The translations under genes were made by a program, and so were the position numbers. A stretch of 64,000 nucleotides of DNA from Pseudonocardia sulfidoxydans NBRC 16205 (lineage in GTDB: Bacteria; Actinomycetota; Actinomycetes; Mycobacteriales; Pseudonocardiaceae): positions 1-64,000 of the forward strand of contig NZ_BJVJ01000010.1 of assembly GCF_007989085.1 (NCBI RefSeq), written 5' to 3'. Below the pieces are notes generated by a model. That model was not told where the DNA came from and did not search any database. It saw only the letters and a list, made by a program, of their open reading frames with translations. Positions 24,856 through 32,517 of the stretch are shown piece by piece. Position 1 is the first letter of the stretch. Each line of letters opens with the position of its first letter.

Positions 24856-25613
24856 CACGGTCCCGCCACCGCGTCGAAGTACGTCTTGTCGGGACCGTCG
24901 TAGTCGAGCCATGCCTGCCTCGGTGTCGTCGACGGCACCACCCGCCCGGCGCAGATGCCCCTGCGGTCGAGGACGTCCAGAACCAGCGGCACCGCGTCGA
25001 CGGTGCTCTGGTAGCGGTCGTGGTAGAGCAGGATGTCGCCGTCGCGAGCCTTCTCCGCCTGGTCGAGCATGTCCTCGGGGGTCGCTTCCTCGTAGTCGTC
25101 GGAGTCGTAGCTCCACAGCACGAACGTCAGCCCGAGCCGCCGCGCGACGCGCTCGACGGCGTCACTGCTGCGCCCGTACGGCGGCCGGAACAGTGTGGGC
25201 GCCGGTCCGCCCATGCCGGTGAGGATCGCCGTCGTCGCCGTGAGCTCGTCGGTGATCTGTTGCTCGGTCTGCTCGTCCAGGAACGGGTGGTCGTAGGTGT
25301 GGTTCCCGACCTCGTTCCCCGCGGCGCGGGTGAGGATCACCGTGTCCGGCCGGGCCTGCGCGTCGGCGCCGATCATGAAGAACGTCGCTCGGCTGCCGTG
25401 GTCGCGCAGCGCGGCGACGATCTGCGGCGTCGTCACCGGGTCGGGCCCGTCGTCGAAGGTGAGCGCGACATGGCCGTTGGGGCAGGCGTCGCCGCTGCGC
25501 ACCGGAGCGGCGAGCGAGGTCTCGCGGACGGCGGCGACGCCGTCCGCGACGACCACGGGTGAGGCCGCCACCATGACCGCGAACATCACCTGCCAGACAC
25601 GGGCGGAGTGCAT
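24852..25613 (-). CDS. Polysaccharide deacetylase (NodB/CE4)
   Basis: A protein of 253 residues with an N-terminal signal or anchor (VWQVMFAVMVAASPVVVADGVAA). CE4 motifs are intact: ALTFDDGPDP with the catalytic Asp pair, NHTYDHP with the metal-binding His residues, and RPPYG. It removes N-acetyl groups from cell-surface or nascent polysaccharide outside the membrane. It follows a small membrane gene (1-base overlap) and the GT2 synthase, a layout like poly-N-acetylglucosamine systems. Confidence 0.92.
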   Translation of the reverse strand: MHSARVWQVMFAVMVAASPVVVADGVAAVRETSLAAPVRSGDACPNGHVALTFDDGPDPVTTPQIVAALRDHGSRATFFMIGADAQARPDTVILTRAAGNEVGNHTYDHPFLDEQTEQQITDELTATTAILTGMGGPAPTLFRPPYGRSSDAVERVARRLGLTFVLWSYDSDDYEEATPEDMLDQAEKARDGDILLYHDRYQSTVDAVPLVLDVLDRRGICAGRVVPSTTPRQAWLDYDGPDKTYFDAVAGPW

Positions 25614-25840
25614 CAGCGGTGGTTCGGCAGCCGCTCGCCGGGGACACTGCCGCCGTCACGACGGCTCGACCAGTCCTGACCCTCGACGATCATGCGGGGC
25701 AGGACACGGTTGATCGCGCTGATGCACGCGATCACGGCGAACGCGGCCAGCACCCACCACAGCGGCGACATCTCCAGGAACGGCAACGAGGCTCCGGCCC
25801 CGACGCCCATCGCCGCGGGGGTCAACGCAGAGTTGTACAT
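25613..25840 (-). CDS. Small single-pass membrane protein of the polysaccharide operon
   Basis: A protein of 75 residues with one hydrophobic segment (SPLWWVLAAFAVIACISAINRV) followed by a basic, Arg-rich tail. It lies 13 bp after the GT2 synthase and touches the deacetylase start (TGATG). Position is like that of small accessory subunits of beta-glycan synthases, but I recognise no family. Confidence 0.7.
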   Translation of the reverse strand: MYNSALTPAAMGVGAGASLPFLEMSPLWWVLAAFAVIACISAINRVLPRMIVEGQDWSSRRDGGSVPGERLPNHR

Positions 25841-25853
25841 CGCGATCCTTCGT

Positions 25854-27464
25854 CTAGTTCCAGCGCTTGGTCTTGCGGGTGAGTGAGTCCCAGTAGGCCT
25901 TCACGTGACAGGCCTGCAGGAAGTAGTCGAGGATCAGCTCGTACATCGTCGCGGCGAGGAGCATCTGTCTCCAGCCCCGGTAGCGGACGGTCACGACTCG
26001 CTCGACGACGAACACGACGCTGACGGCCAGCCAGAACGGGTGGATGTGCAGCCCGCCGAACACCGCGGCCCACAGCAGCGTCCCCAGGTAGGCGACGGAC
26101 ACGAGGCAGCCGAGCATCGTGAACAGCTGCCGTCCCCAGTAGCGCCACGTCACGCGGGTCATGCCGTACTGCAGGCAGTTCTCCACCGCGCCGCGCTTCC
26201 ACCGCAGCCGCTGCTTCCACAGGTCGCGCCAGCTCTCCATCACCTCGGTGGTGAGCGTGCACTGCACCGGCGAGATGATCCGGTGGCCGAGGTGCAGCAG
26301 CGCGAACGTCAGCTCGTTGTCCTCGGTCAGCACGGTGGTGTCGTAGACCCCGCCGCGGCCGTCACCGGCGGGCAACCGGCCGTCCAACCGGGCCTCGACG
26401 ACCTGGCGCAGCATGCCGACCTTGAACAGCGCCGCGGTTCCGGTGATGACGAGGCACCGACCGTTGAGCCGGTTCACGTCGCGGGCGTATCGCGCGTACT
26501 CGTTGCGCTGCAGGTGTCCGACGAACCCGCCGCCCTCGCCGCCGCGGAACACCCCACCGACGCCGCCGTAGCCGCGTCGCAGGTAGAACAGCGCGGCCTC
26601 CAGGAAGTGGGGGTCGAGCAGGCTGTCGGCGTCCTGGACCAGGACGACGTCGTCGTCGGTGAGGGTCGGGAACAACCGGGCGAGCACCTGGTTGAGGGCA
26701 CCGGCCTTCTTGTCGGAGTTGTCGACGGTCTCGACCACCTCGACACCGAGATCGCGACCGATCGACGGCGTCGCGTCGGTGCTGTTGTCGGAGACGACGA
26801 CGATCCGGTCGGGTGGGCTGGTCTGACCGCGCAGCCCGGCGATCGCATCGGGCAGCGTCTCCTGCTCGTTGTGGGCGGGCAGCAGCGCGACGAGGATCGG
26901 TTGCCGACGACGGTTGCGCACCACTGCGATCGGTCGCGTCAGCGACTCCAGCGCCGCGCGCAGCGACCCCTCCGCTGCCGGAGGGCGCGGGGGGACGGTC
27001 CTGCGCGCAGGGTCGGCCCGGTCGACGAGGGCGCGCCCCGTCCGACGCGACGGTGAGGGGTGGAGCGGGACGGTCGGGGAGAACAGCGCTGCCGGCGGCA
27101 CCGTGGTCGGCAGCGCCGTCGTCGGCAGCGCCGTCGTCAGCAGCTCTGTCTGCGGGTCCGGCGCCGTTTCTGGTCGGCGTGGCGACGGGACCGGGCGGAC
27201 ACGCTCGTCGAGGGCCGCGGCGGCGGTGTGCCGACCGGTCCCGGGTTCGGGGACGACCACTGCCGGCTGCGCGGTGCGGCGCCGTGGCGCAGGAGAGGGA
27301 CGGACACCCGCGGCGCGGTGCCTGCCCGCGGACTCGGGGCGGCGCGCCTGGGCGGGGATGCGGACGGTCTCCTCGAGGAGGTCGGAGCCCGGCGCCGCAC
27401 TACTCACACCCTCCAAAGAGGACTCACTCCTTCTGCGAAGCCCGAGGGGATCGCGACTCGACAC
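25854..27464 (-). CDS. Membrane GT2 processive glycosyltransferase (polysaccharide synthase)
   Basis: A protein of about 536 residues. The first 170 are disordered, rich in Arg, Pro and Thr, with a short LPTTALPTTVPP repeat. The catalytic domain has LVALLPAHNEQETLPDAI, VVVSDNSTDATP, VLVQDADSLLDP, LTEDNELTFALL and the processivity motif QRLRWKRGA. C-terminal hydrophobic segments follow (MLGCLVSVAYLGTLLWAAVFGG; PFWLAVSVVFVVE). This is the pattern of cellulose, hyaluronan or poly-GlcNAc synthases. With the deacetylase and GH16 enzyme it probably builds an exported glycan. The start is uncertain: GTG 27464 is used, and downstream starts near a GGAGG are possible. Confidence 0.85.
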   Translation of the reverse strand: MSSRDPLGLRRRSESSLEGVSSAAPGSDLLEETVRIPAQARRPESAGRHRAAGVRPSPAPRRRTAQPAVVVPEPGTGRHTAAAALDERVRPVPSPRRPETAPDPQTELLTTALPTTALPTTVPPAALFSPTVPLHPSPSRRTGRALVDRADPARRTVPPRPPAAEGSLRAALESLTRPIAVVRNRRRQPILVALLPAHNEQETLPDAIAGLRGQTSPPDRIVVVSDNSTDATPSIGRDLGVEVVETVDNSDKKAGALNQVLARLFPTLTDDDVVLVQDADSLLDPHFLEAALFYLRRGYGGVGGVFRGGEGGGFVGHLQRNEYARYARDVNRLNGRCLVITGTAALFKVGMLRQVVEARLDGRLPAGDGRGGVYDTTVLTEDNELTFALLHLGHRIISPVQCTLTTEVMESWRDLWKQRLRWKRGAVENCLQYGMTRVTWRYWGRQLFTMLGCLVSVAYLGTLLWAAVFGGLHIHPFWLAVSVVFVVERVVTVRYRGWRQMLLAATMYELILDYFLQACHVKAYWDSLTRKTKRWN

Positions 27465-27844
27465 ATCGACCGGTGGTGCTGAGCATCGGCCGTCTCGCGA
27501 TGGGGAGCGTCCGGGCGGTGCAAAGGTGACTTCGGATGATGCCCCCCTGCCGTTACCCCGAACGCCGACCCGGCGACTCCGTACAGTGACGAACGGCGGA
27601 TCATCTACCTCCGAACGTGGCGCCGATCAGCGCAGTCGAGCTACGACACACCGACCACTGCCTGCCCGATTTAGTAGCTTCTGTCGGCTTTCTCGAGGCT
27701 CTCGTGAAACTCTCAGAATTGCTCGTGCCGAGACGGCGTGTCCCCGTCGTCGGCGTGGCGCGCCGCGAGCCCGGCGGAGTTCTTCCGAACGGCACGGAGC
27801 CCGCGCCCTGTGCGGGCGCGGGCTGTCCGCGTGGGATCGGGTGC
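27465..27844. other. Intergenic region upstream of the GT2 operon
   Basis: No convincing gene. It has lower GC than its surroundings around 27650-27720 and should hold the promoter of the GT2 operon. Near its right end is the terminator hairpin listed separately. Confidence 0.5.
27799..27825 (-). terminator. Hairpin after the peptidoglycan-binding gene
   Basis: Perfect 11-bp arms (AGCCCGCGCCC) with a 5-base loop, about 20 bp after the stop of the gene at 27845. Confidence 0.65.
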
Positions 27845-28306
27845 TCAGCCGCCCATCTGGTTGTTGCCGTTGGCCAGGAAGTTGGCCAGGGCGGCCTGGG
27901 TGGCGGCGTTCATCGTGCCGGTCTGGGGCAGGTGCGCGTCGCGCTGCAGGTAGGTGATCGCCTGCGTCGTCTGTGTGTTCATGACGCCGGTGACCGGGCC
28001 CTCGTAGTAGTTCAGCCGGCCCAGTTCCTTCTGCAGCGTCTCGATCGCGGCCGACGGCGCAACCGGGGTGACGGGCTCGACCGGCGTCACGCTGTGGGAC
28101 GGGGTGTGGCTGGTGGAGTGCGAGATCGGCGCGATCTGCGGTGCGGCGGGGGTCGCGCTCGGCGTGCTGCCGCCGAAGCCGATCACCAGGCCGGTGACGA
28201 TGCCCGCGACGGCGATGCCGGCGGCGGAGAAGGCGACGACCTTGCGGGTCCGGGACGGGCCGGCGGGGGTGGAGGGGGTGCTGGTGGGGGCGGTCTGGGT
28301 GCTCAT
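27845..28306 (-). CDS. Membrane-anchored peptidoglycan-binding domain protein
   Basis: A protein of 153 residues. The ATG at 28306 has AAGGAG at good spacing. A Thr/Pro-rich cytoplasmic start precedes one membrane segment (VVAFSAAGIAVAGIVTGLVIGFGG), a Ser/Thr/His/Pro linker and a PG_binding_1 domain: IETLQKELGRLNYYEGPVTGVMNTQTTQAITYLQRDAHLPQTGTMNAATQAAL. It probably anchors to the cell wall. No enzyme domain is attached. The upstream block resembles that of the gene at 21260-21910. Confidence 0.82.
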   Translation of the reverse strand: MSTQTAPTSTPSTPAGPSRTRKVVAFSAAGIAVAGIVTGLVIGFGGSTPSATPAAPQIAPISHSTSHTPSHSVTPVEPVTPVAPSAAIETLQKELGRLNYYEGPVTGVMNTQTTQAITYLQRDAHLPQTGTMNAATQAALANFLANGNNQMGG

Positions 28307-28335
28307 GGCCGGTGCTCCTTCGAGGTGTTCCGGGG

Positions 28336-28445
28336 GTGTTTCCCCGATGCCTCGAGGTTCGTCCTCGCAGGCCACGGGCACCGTCGACCGACCGACCGGC
28401 GCACGGGACGACCGTCGTGTCCGCCGATCGACGGACACGACGGTC
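28336..28445 (-). promoter_or_regulatory. Shared upstream block containing a terminator hairpin
   Basis: The second copy of the block at 21937-22041. Its distal end forms a perfect 14-bp hairpin (arms GACCGTCGTGTCCG at 28410-28423, complement at 28432-28445) just after the stop of the gene at 28464. It therefore probably ends that transcript. The remainder lies upstream of the peptidoglycan-binding gene. Confidence 0.5.
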
Positions 28446-28463
28446 CCCCTGCGGTTCGGGGCC

Positions 28464-29057
28464 TCAGCCCTTGCTCGGCTCACGGTCTTGCGGCGGCGAC
28501 ACCGTCGTCCACAACGGACCGACGACGAACCAGATCACGGTGACGAGGACGACCCGGCCGCCCCACGTCCAGAACGGGTCGGCGAGCCAGGCCGCGGGAG
28601 CGGGTACGACGAGTCCGCCGACGAGTGCGACCACCGCCATCACGACGAGCGCGATCACCCCAGCGACCAGCATCTTCCGCCATTCGCGCCACTCGTGCGC
28701 GACCTTGGCCGGGCCGTACCTCGGCGCCTTCGCGGGCGCCGGGCCGCCCGCGAAGCGGTGTGCCATCCGGACGTCGGCCCAGCGGATCATCGAGTGTCCG
28801 AACGCGACGGTGACGCCCAGGTACACGGCGGCCAGCCCGTGGGTGAGTCCCGGCCGGGTGCCACCGGCGACGTCGACGATCGACGCGGTGACCAGCACGA
28901 GGTCGAGCACCGGGACAAGCAGCAGGAGCACGGCACTCGTCCTGCGGAGCCGCAGCACGTACCGGGCCAGCAGGCCCGCCCCCAGCAGTATCCAGAAACC
29001 GGCCTCGCACGCCGCGATCAGCACGACGAGCGGGTTCTCGTTCACGAAGTCCCCCAT
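28464..29057 (-). CDS. Multi-pass membrane protein of unknown function
   Basis: A protein of 197 residues with about five hydrophobic segments: VVLIAACEAGFWILLGAGLL, SAVLLLLVPVLDLVLVTASIV, GLAAVYLGVTVAFGH, MLVAGVIALVVMAVVALVGGLVV and GRVVLVTVIWFVVGPLW. A basic loop in the middle contains KAPRYGPAKVAHEWREWRKM. I do not recognise a functional family. It is divergent from the kinase-regulator pair at 29169, which may control it. Confidence 0.75.
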   Translation of the reverse strand: MGDFVNENPLVVLIAACEAGFWILLGAGLLARYVLRLRRTSAVLLLLVPVLDLVLVTASIVDVAGGTRPGLTHGLAAVYLGVTVAFGHSMIRWADVRMAHRFAGGPAPAKAPRYGPAKVAHEWREWRKMLVAGVIALVVMAVVALVGGLVVPAPAAWLADPFWTWGGRVVLVTVIWFVVGPLWTTVSPPQDREPSKG

Positions 29058-29168
29058 GGCATCGAGCGTCGGTGACGCCGGGGGCGGTGTCGTCGGTCGT
29101 CGGACCGATCATCGCGGCGGCCGGCGTACATCCTTCGAGGGACGCGGGCGCCGGGCGGGCGTGCTCTG

Positions 29169-30341
29169 ATGGACGACGTGCCCCTGCTCGCACGCGACTC
29201 CGCCGCGGCGGCGGGCTATCTCGTCGCCGGGCTCGTGCTCATGCTGTTCGTGCCGGACGTCCGCATCTCCTGGGAGGCGGCGCCGCCTCCGCCGGGAGCG
29301 GCGGCGGTCGTGGTGCTCGTGGTCGCGTGTGCCGCGGAGGTGCTGCGCCGCACCGCGCCGCTGGTCGGGCTGGCGATCTCGGTCGCGACGTTCGCCGCGG
29401 GCATCGTCCTGGGCGCCACCGACCTCGGTGTCCTGCTGATCTTCACCGACCTCCTCTACTGCGCCGTCCTGTTCACCTCGCGCCGCGTCAGCCGGGCGGT
29501 GTCGGGGGCGGCGGGTGCGGGGATCGTCGCGGTCGTCGTGCTGAGCCTCGTGTCCGGTGACGGCCGCGCAGCCCTCTACGGGCTGCTCAACGCCGCGCTC
29601 CTGTTCGCCATCCCCGTCATGTGGGCGTCGGAGGTCCGACGGCACCGCACTCTTGCCGACGCCGAACGCGACCGCGCGGAGCAGGCAGAACGGATGGCCG
29701 CGCTCGACCGGGAGGCTGCCGTCGCGGCCGAGCGCACCCGGATGGCCCGCGACCTGCACGACGTCGTCGCCGGGCAGTTGTCGGCGATCGCGCTGCAGTC
29801 CGCCGCGGCGCTCAACCTCCCCGATGCCGACGCGCCCGCCCTGCGCCGCGTCCTGGGTTCGGTGCGGGAGCAGTCGGTGGCCTCGCTCGGCGAGATGCGG
29901 GCGATGATCACGTTGCTGCGCGACGGCCACGACGCCGACCCGCCGGCCGCGCCCGCCCGGCTCGACGACCTGGGCCCGCTGCTCGGCCCGGCCCGCGCCA
30001 CCGGCCTCGACGTGAGGCTCGACGACTCCCGCCGCGGTGCGCCGACCCGGGCGGCCGTCGAGCTGGCGGCGCACCGGATCGTGGCGGAGTCACTCACCAA
30101 CGCCGCGAAGCACGCGCCCGGGTCGACGGTCCGGGTCGCGTTGTCCGACAAGGGTTCCGCGCTGGTGGTGGAGGTCGCGAACACGGCCGGGTCCCGCCCG
30201 TCGACGGGGGTGGGTGGCGCGGGTACGGGCCTCGCCGGGCTCGGCGAACGCGCGGCCGCGGTCGGCGGCACGCTGCACGCCGGACCCGCCGACGACGGCT
30301 GGCTCGTCCGCGCCGAACTGCCGCTGGAGGGTGCGTCGTGA
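29169..30341 (+). CDS. NarL-family sensor histidine kinase
   Basis: A protein of 390 residues. About six hydrophobic segments fill residues 10-165. A coiled segment (DAERDRAEQAERMAALDREAAVAAERTRM) leads into the phosphoacceptor ARDLHDVVAGQLSAIALQ near 195. The ATPase domain has ESLTNAAKHAPGSTV and GTGLAGLGERAAAVGGTL. Its stop overlaps the start of the regulator gene (GTGA). The signal is unknown. Confidence 0.9.
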   Translation: MDDVPLLARDSAAAAGYLVAGLVLMLFVPDVRISWEAAPPPPGAAAVVVLVVACAAEVLRRTAPLVGLAISVATFAAGIVLGATDLGVLLIFTDLLYCAVLFTSRRVSRAVSGAAGAGIVAVVVLSLVSGDGRAALYGLLNAALLFAIPVMWASEVRRHRTLADAERDRAEQAERMAALDREAAVAAERTRMARDLHDVVAGQLSAIALQSAAALNLPDADAPALRRVLGSVREQSVASLGEMRAMITLLRDGHDADPPAAPARLDDLGPLLGPARATGLDVRLDDSRRGAPTRAAVELAAHRIVAESLTNAAKHAPGSTVRVALSDKGSALVVEVANTAGSRPSTGVGGAGTGLAGLGERAAAVGGTLHAGPADDGWLVRAELPLEGAS

Positions 30342-30976
30342 TCCGTGTCGTCGTCGCCGACGACCAGGCCGCCGTCCGCGCCGGGCTGGTCATGATCCTC
30401 GACTCGGCACCCGACGTGGAGGTCGTCGGTGAGGCTTCCGACGGCGCCCAGGCCGTCCGGGCGGCGACGTCGCTGCGCCCCGACGTCGTGCTCATGGACA
30501 TCCGGATGCCCGGTGTCGACGGCATCGCCGCGACCCGCGAGCTCACCGCCGCGGGCATCGCCGAGGTGCTGGTCCTCACGACGTTCGACCTCGACGACCT
30601 GGTCGACGGGGCGCTCGCGGCCGGGGCGGCCGGGTTCCTGCTCAAGACGGTCGACGCTCCCGCGCTCGTCGACGCCGTCCGTTCGGTCGCGCGTGGCGAC
30701 GGGGTGCTCGCCCCCGAGGTGACCCGTCGCGTCCTCGCCCGGCTGTCGGCCCGTCCTGCCCGCCCGGCGGTCCCCGGTGTCGACGACCTGACCGCCCGCG
30801 AACGCGACGTCCTCGGCTGTCTGGGTCGCGGGCTGTCGAACGCCGCGATCGCCGACGAGCTCGTCATCACCGAGGCCACCGCCAAGACGCACGTGTCCCG
30901 GGTGCTCGCGAAGCTCGGCCTGCGCTCGCGCACCCAGGCCGCGCTGGCGGCGCAGGACGCGGGCCTGGTCCCGTGA
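30338..30976 (+). CDS. NarL/LuxR-family response regulator
   Basis: A protein of 212 residues starting at the GTG that overlaps the kinase stop. Receiver motifs: VVVADDQAAVR, the phosphorylatable Asp in VVLMDIRMPGVDG, and Lys in FLLKTVD. Helix-turn-helix: TARERDVLGCLGRGLSNAAIADELVITEATAKTHVSRVLAKLGLRSR. The adjacent membrane protein at 28464 or the gene itself are likely targets. Confidence 0.92.
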   Translation: MIRVVVADDQAAVRAGLVMILDSAPDVEVVGEASDGAQAVRAATSLRPDVVLMDIRMPGVDGIAATRELTAAGIAEVLVLTTFDLDDLVDGALAAGAAGFLLKTVDAPALVDAVRSVARGDGVLAPEVTRRVLARLSARPARPAVPGVDDLTARERDVLGCLGRGLSNAAIADELVITEATAKTHVSRVLAKLGLRSRTQAALAAQDAGLVP

Positions 30977-31006
30977 CTGCAGGCGCTGCCGCGGCCCGGG
31001 CAAGAA

Positions 31007-31066
31007 CCCGCGCGCAACCTCACCGCTGTTTCCGCGGCCGAAACCAACCGTCAGGTTGCGCGCGGG
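31007..31066. terminator. Family C hairpin, imperfect copy
   Basis: Outer arms of 14 perfect bp (CCCGCGCGCAACCT) with a mismatched inner part, after the response regulator stop. The core CGCGCAACCTCAC is shared with the hairpin at 8313. Confidence 0.6.
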
Positions 31067-31104
31067 GTCTCGGCGCAGGGCGTCTCCGCGGGGCCGGGAC
31101 GCAC

Positions 31105-31138
31105 GACGGTCCCCTGCCGAACCCGGCAGGGGACCGTC
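31105..31138 (-). terminator. Terminator of the second molybdenum hydroxylase operon
   Basis: Perfect 15-bp arms (GACGGTCCCCTGCCG) with a 4-base loop, 12 bp after the FAD-subunit stop at 31151. Confidence 0.7.
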
Positions 31139-31150
31139 CGCGTGCAGGGC

Positions 31151-31966
31151 CTACCGACCGGCGGCGGTCTCCAGCGCGCGACGGGTCAGGACCCGCGCGA
31201 GGTTGCGGCGGTACTCCGGGGTGCCGGCGGTGTCGGTCGGGGGCTCGGTGCCCTCGCCCGCGAGCGCGGCGGCGTCGGCGATCGAGCGCCCCTCCGCCAG
31301 CGCCGCCTCGGTCGCACTGGCGCGCAGGGGCGTCGAACCCATGTTGACCAGCCCGACCCGCCCGTCGACGACAGCGACCGCGACGATGGCCCAGTCGTTG
31401 GCGCGGCGGGTGAACTTCTCGTACGCCCAGCCCGCGGACCCGGTGCGCGGCACCCGGATCTCGACGATCAGCTCGTCGGGCTCCTTGGCCGTGGTGAACA
31501 CGCCGGTCCAGAACTCGGTGGCGGGCACCGTGCGCTCCCCGCGCGGCGAGCGCAGGACGATCGTCGCGTCGAGGGCGAGGACCGCGGCGGGCAGGTCGGA
31601 GGCCGGGTCGCCGTGGGCGAGCGAGCCGCCCAGGGTGCCGCGGTGGCGGACCTGCGGGTCGCCGACCGTCCGCGCGACGGCGGGCAGCAGCGGCACCTCG
31701 GCGGCGAGGACGTCGGAGACCTCGACGTCGTGGTGTCGTGTCCCCGCGCCGATGGCGACCTCGTCGCCGTCGACCCGGATGTAGTTCAGCTCGCGGAGCC
31801 GTCCGATGTCGACGATCAGCTCCGGCGCGGCCAGGCGCAGCTTCATGACCGGCAGCAGCGAGTGCCCGCCCGCCATGATCGTGGCGTCGTCGCCGTGCTC
31901 GGCGAGCAGCGCGAGTGCGCCGTCGACCGAGTCGGGGCGGGCGTACTCGAACCCGACGGGGATCAC
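31151..31966 (-). CDS. Molybdenum hydroxylase FAD-binding medium subunit, second set
   Basis: A protein of 271 residues ([20 protein letters not shown]) with FAD motifs [14 protein letters not shown] near residue 32 and [18 protein letters not shown] near 108. Its GTG start overlaps the small-subunit stop as GTGA. It is the last gene of a large, small, medium operon. Similar to but clearly diverged from the copy at 1467. Confidence 0.9.
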   Translation of the reverse strand: MIPVGFEYARPDSVDGALALLAEHGDDATIMAGGHSLLPVMKLRLAAPELIVDIGRLRELNYIRVDGDEVAIGAGTRHHDVEVSDVLAAEVPLLPAVARTVGDPQVRHRGTLGGSLAHGDPASDLPAAVLALDATIVLRSPRGERTVPATEFWTGVFTTAKEPDELIVEIRVPRTGSAGWAYEKFTRRANDWAIVAVAVVDGRVGLVNMGSTPLRASATEAALAEGRSIADAAALAGEGTEPPTDTAGTPEYRRNLARVLTRRALETAAGR

Positions 31967-32517
31967 GAGCCACTCCCGACGGAGAACCCGGGTGCGGTGC
32001 GCGCGTCGTCGCTCAGCGCCTCGATCTCCTGCTCGGCGTCGGGGTCCTTGCCCGCGGCGACGAGCGCGGCACGCACGATGTTGTGGTAGCCGGTGCAGCG
32101 GCAGAGGTTGCCCTCCAGCCCCTCCCGGACCGCGCGCTCGTCGAGGTCCGGGTTCTCGGCGATCAGACCGGTCACGGCCATGACCATGCCCGGCGTGCAG
32201 AACCCGCACTGCAGACCGTGCTCGGCACGGAACGCGGCGGTGACCGGGTGGTCGAGGGAGTCGCCGCTCTCTCCGGCGAGACCCTCCATCGTCGTGACCG
32301 CGAGCTGGTCGGCCTGCACCGCGAGCACGGTGCAGGACTTGACCGACTCGCCGTCGAGCAGGACCGTGCACGCCCCGCAGGACGTGGTGTCGCAGCCGAT
32401 GTTGGTGGCCTTGAGCCCGACGTTCTCGCGCAGGTAGTGCGCCAGCAGCAGCCGGGGCTCGACCTCGTCGGTGGTGGTGCGGCCGTTGACGGTGATCTCG
32501 ACCTTCACGCCTGTCAT
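31963..32517 (-). CDS. Molybdenum hydroxylase [2Fe-2S] small subunit, second set
   Basis: A protein of 184 residues beginning [13 protein letters not shown], its ATG overlapping the large-subunit stop (ATGA). Plant-type cluster ligands sit in [21 protein letters not shown] and the second cluster in CGFCTPGM and [13 protein letters not shown]-terminal extension of about 25 acidic residues ([15 protein letters not shown]...) is longer than in the copy at 4795. Confidence 0.92.
   Translation of the reverse strand: MTGVKVEITVNGRTTTDEVEPRLLLAHYLRENVGLKATNIGCDTTSCGACTVLLDGESVKSCTVLAVQADQLAVTTMEGLAGESGDSLDHPVTAAFRAEHGLQCGFCTPGMVMAVTGLIAENPDLDERAVREGLEGNLCRCTGYHNIVRAALVAAGKDPDAEQEIEALSDDARTAPGFSVGSGS

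Noticed and set aside
27404..27795. Two short minus-strand ORFs upstream of the GT2 gene.
   Set aside because: Composition is not protein-like, there are no good starts, and one overlaps the GT2 gene.
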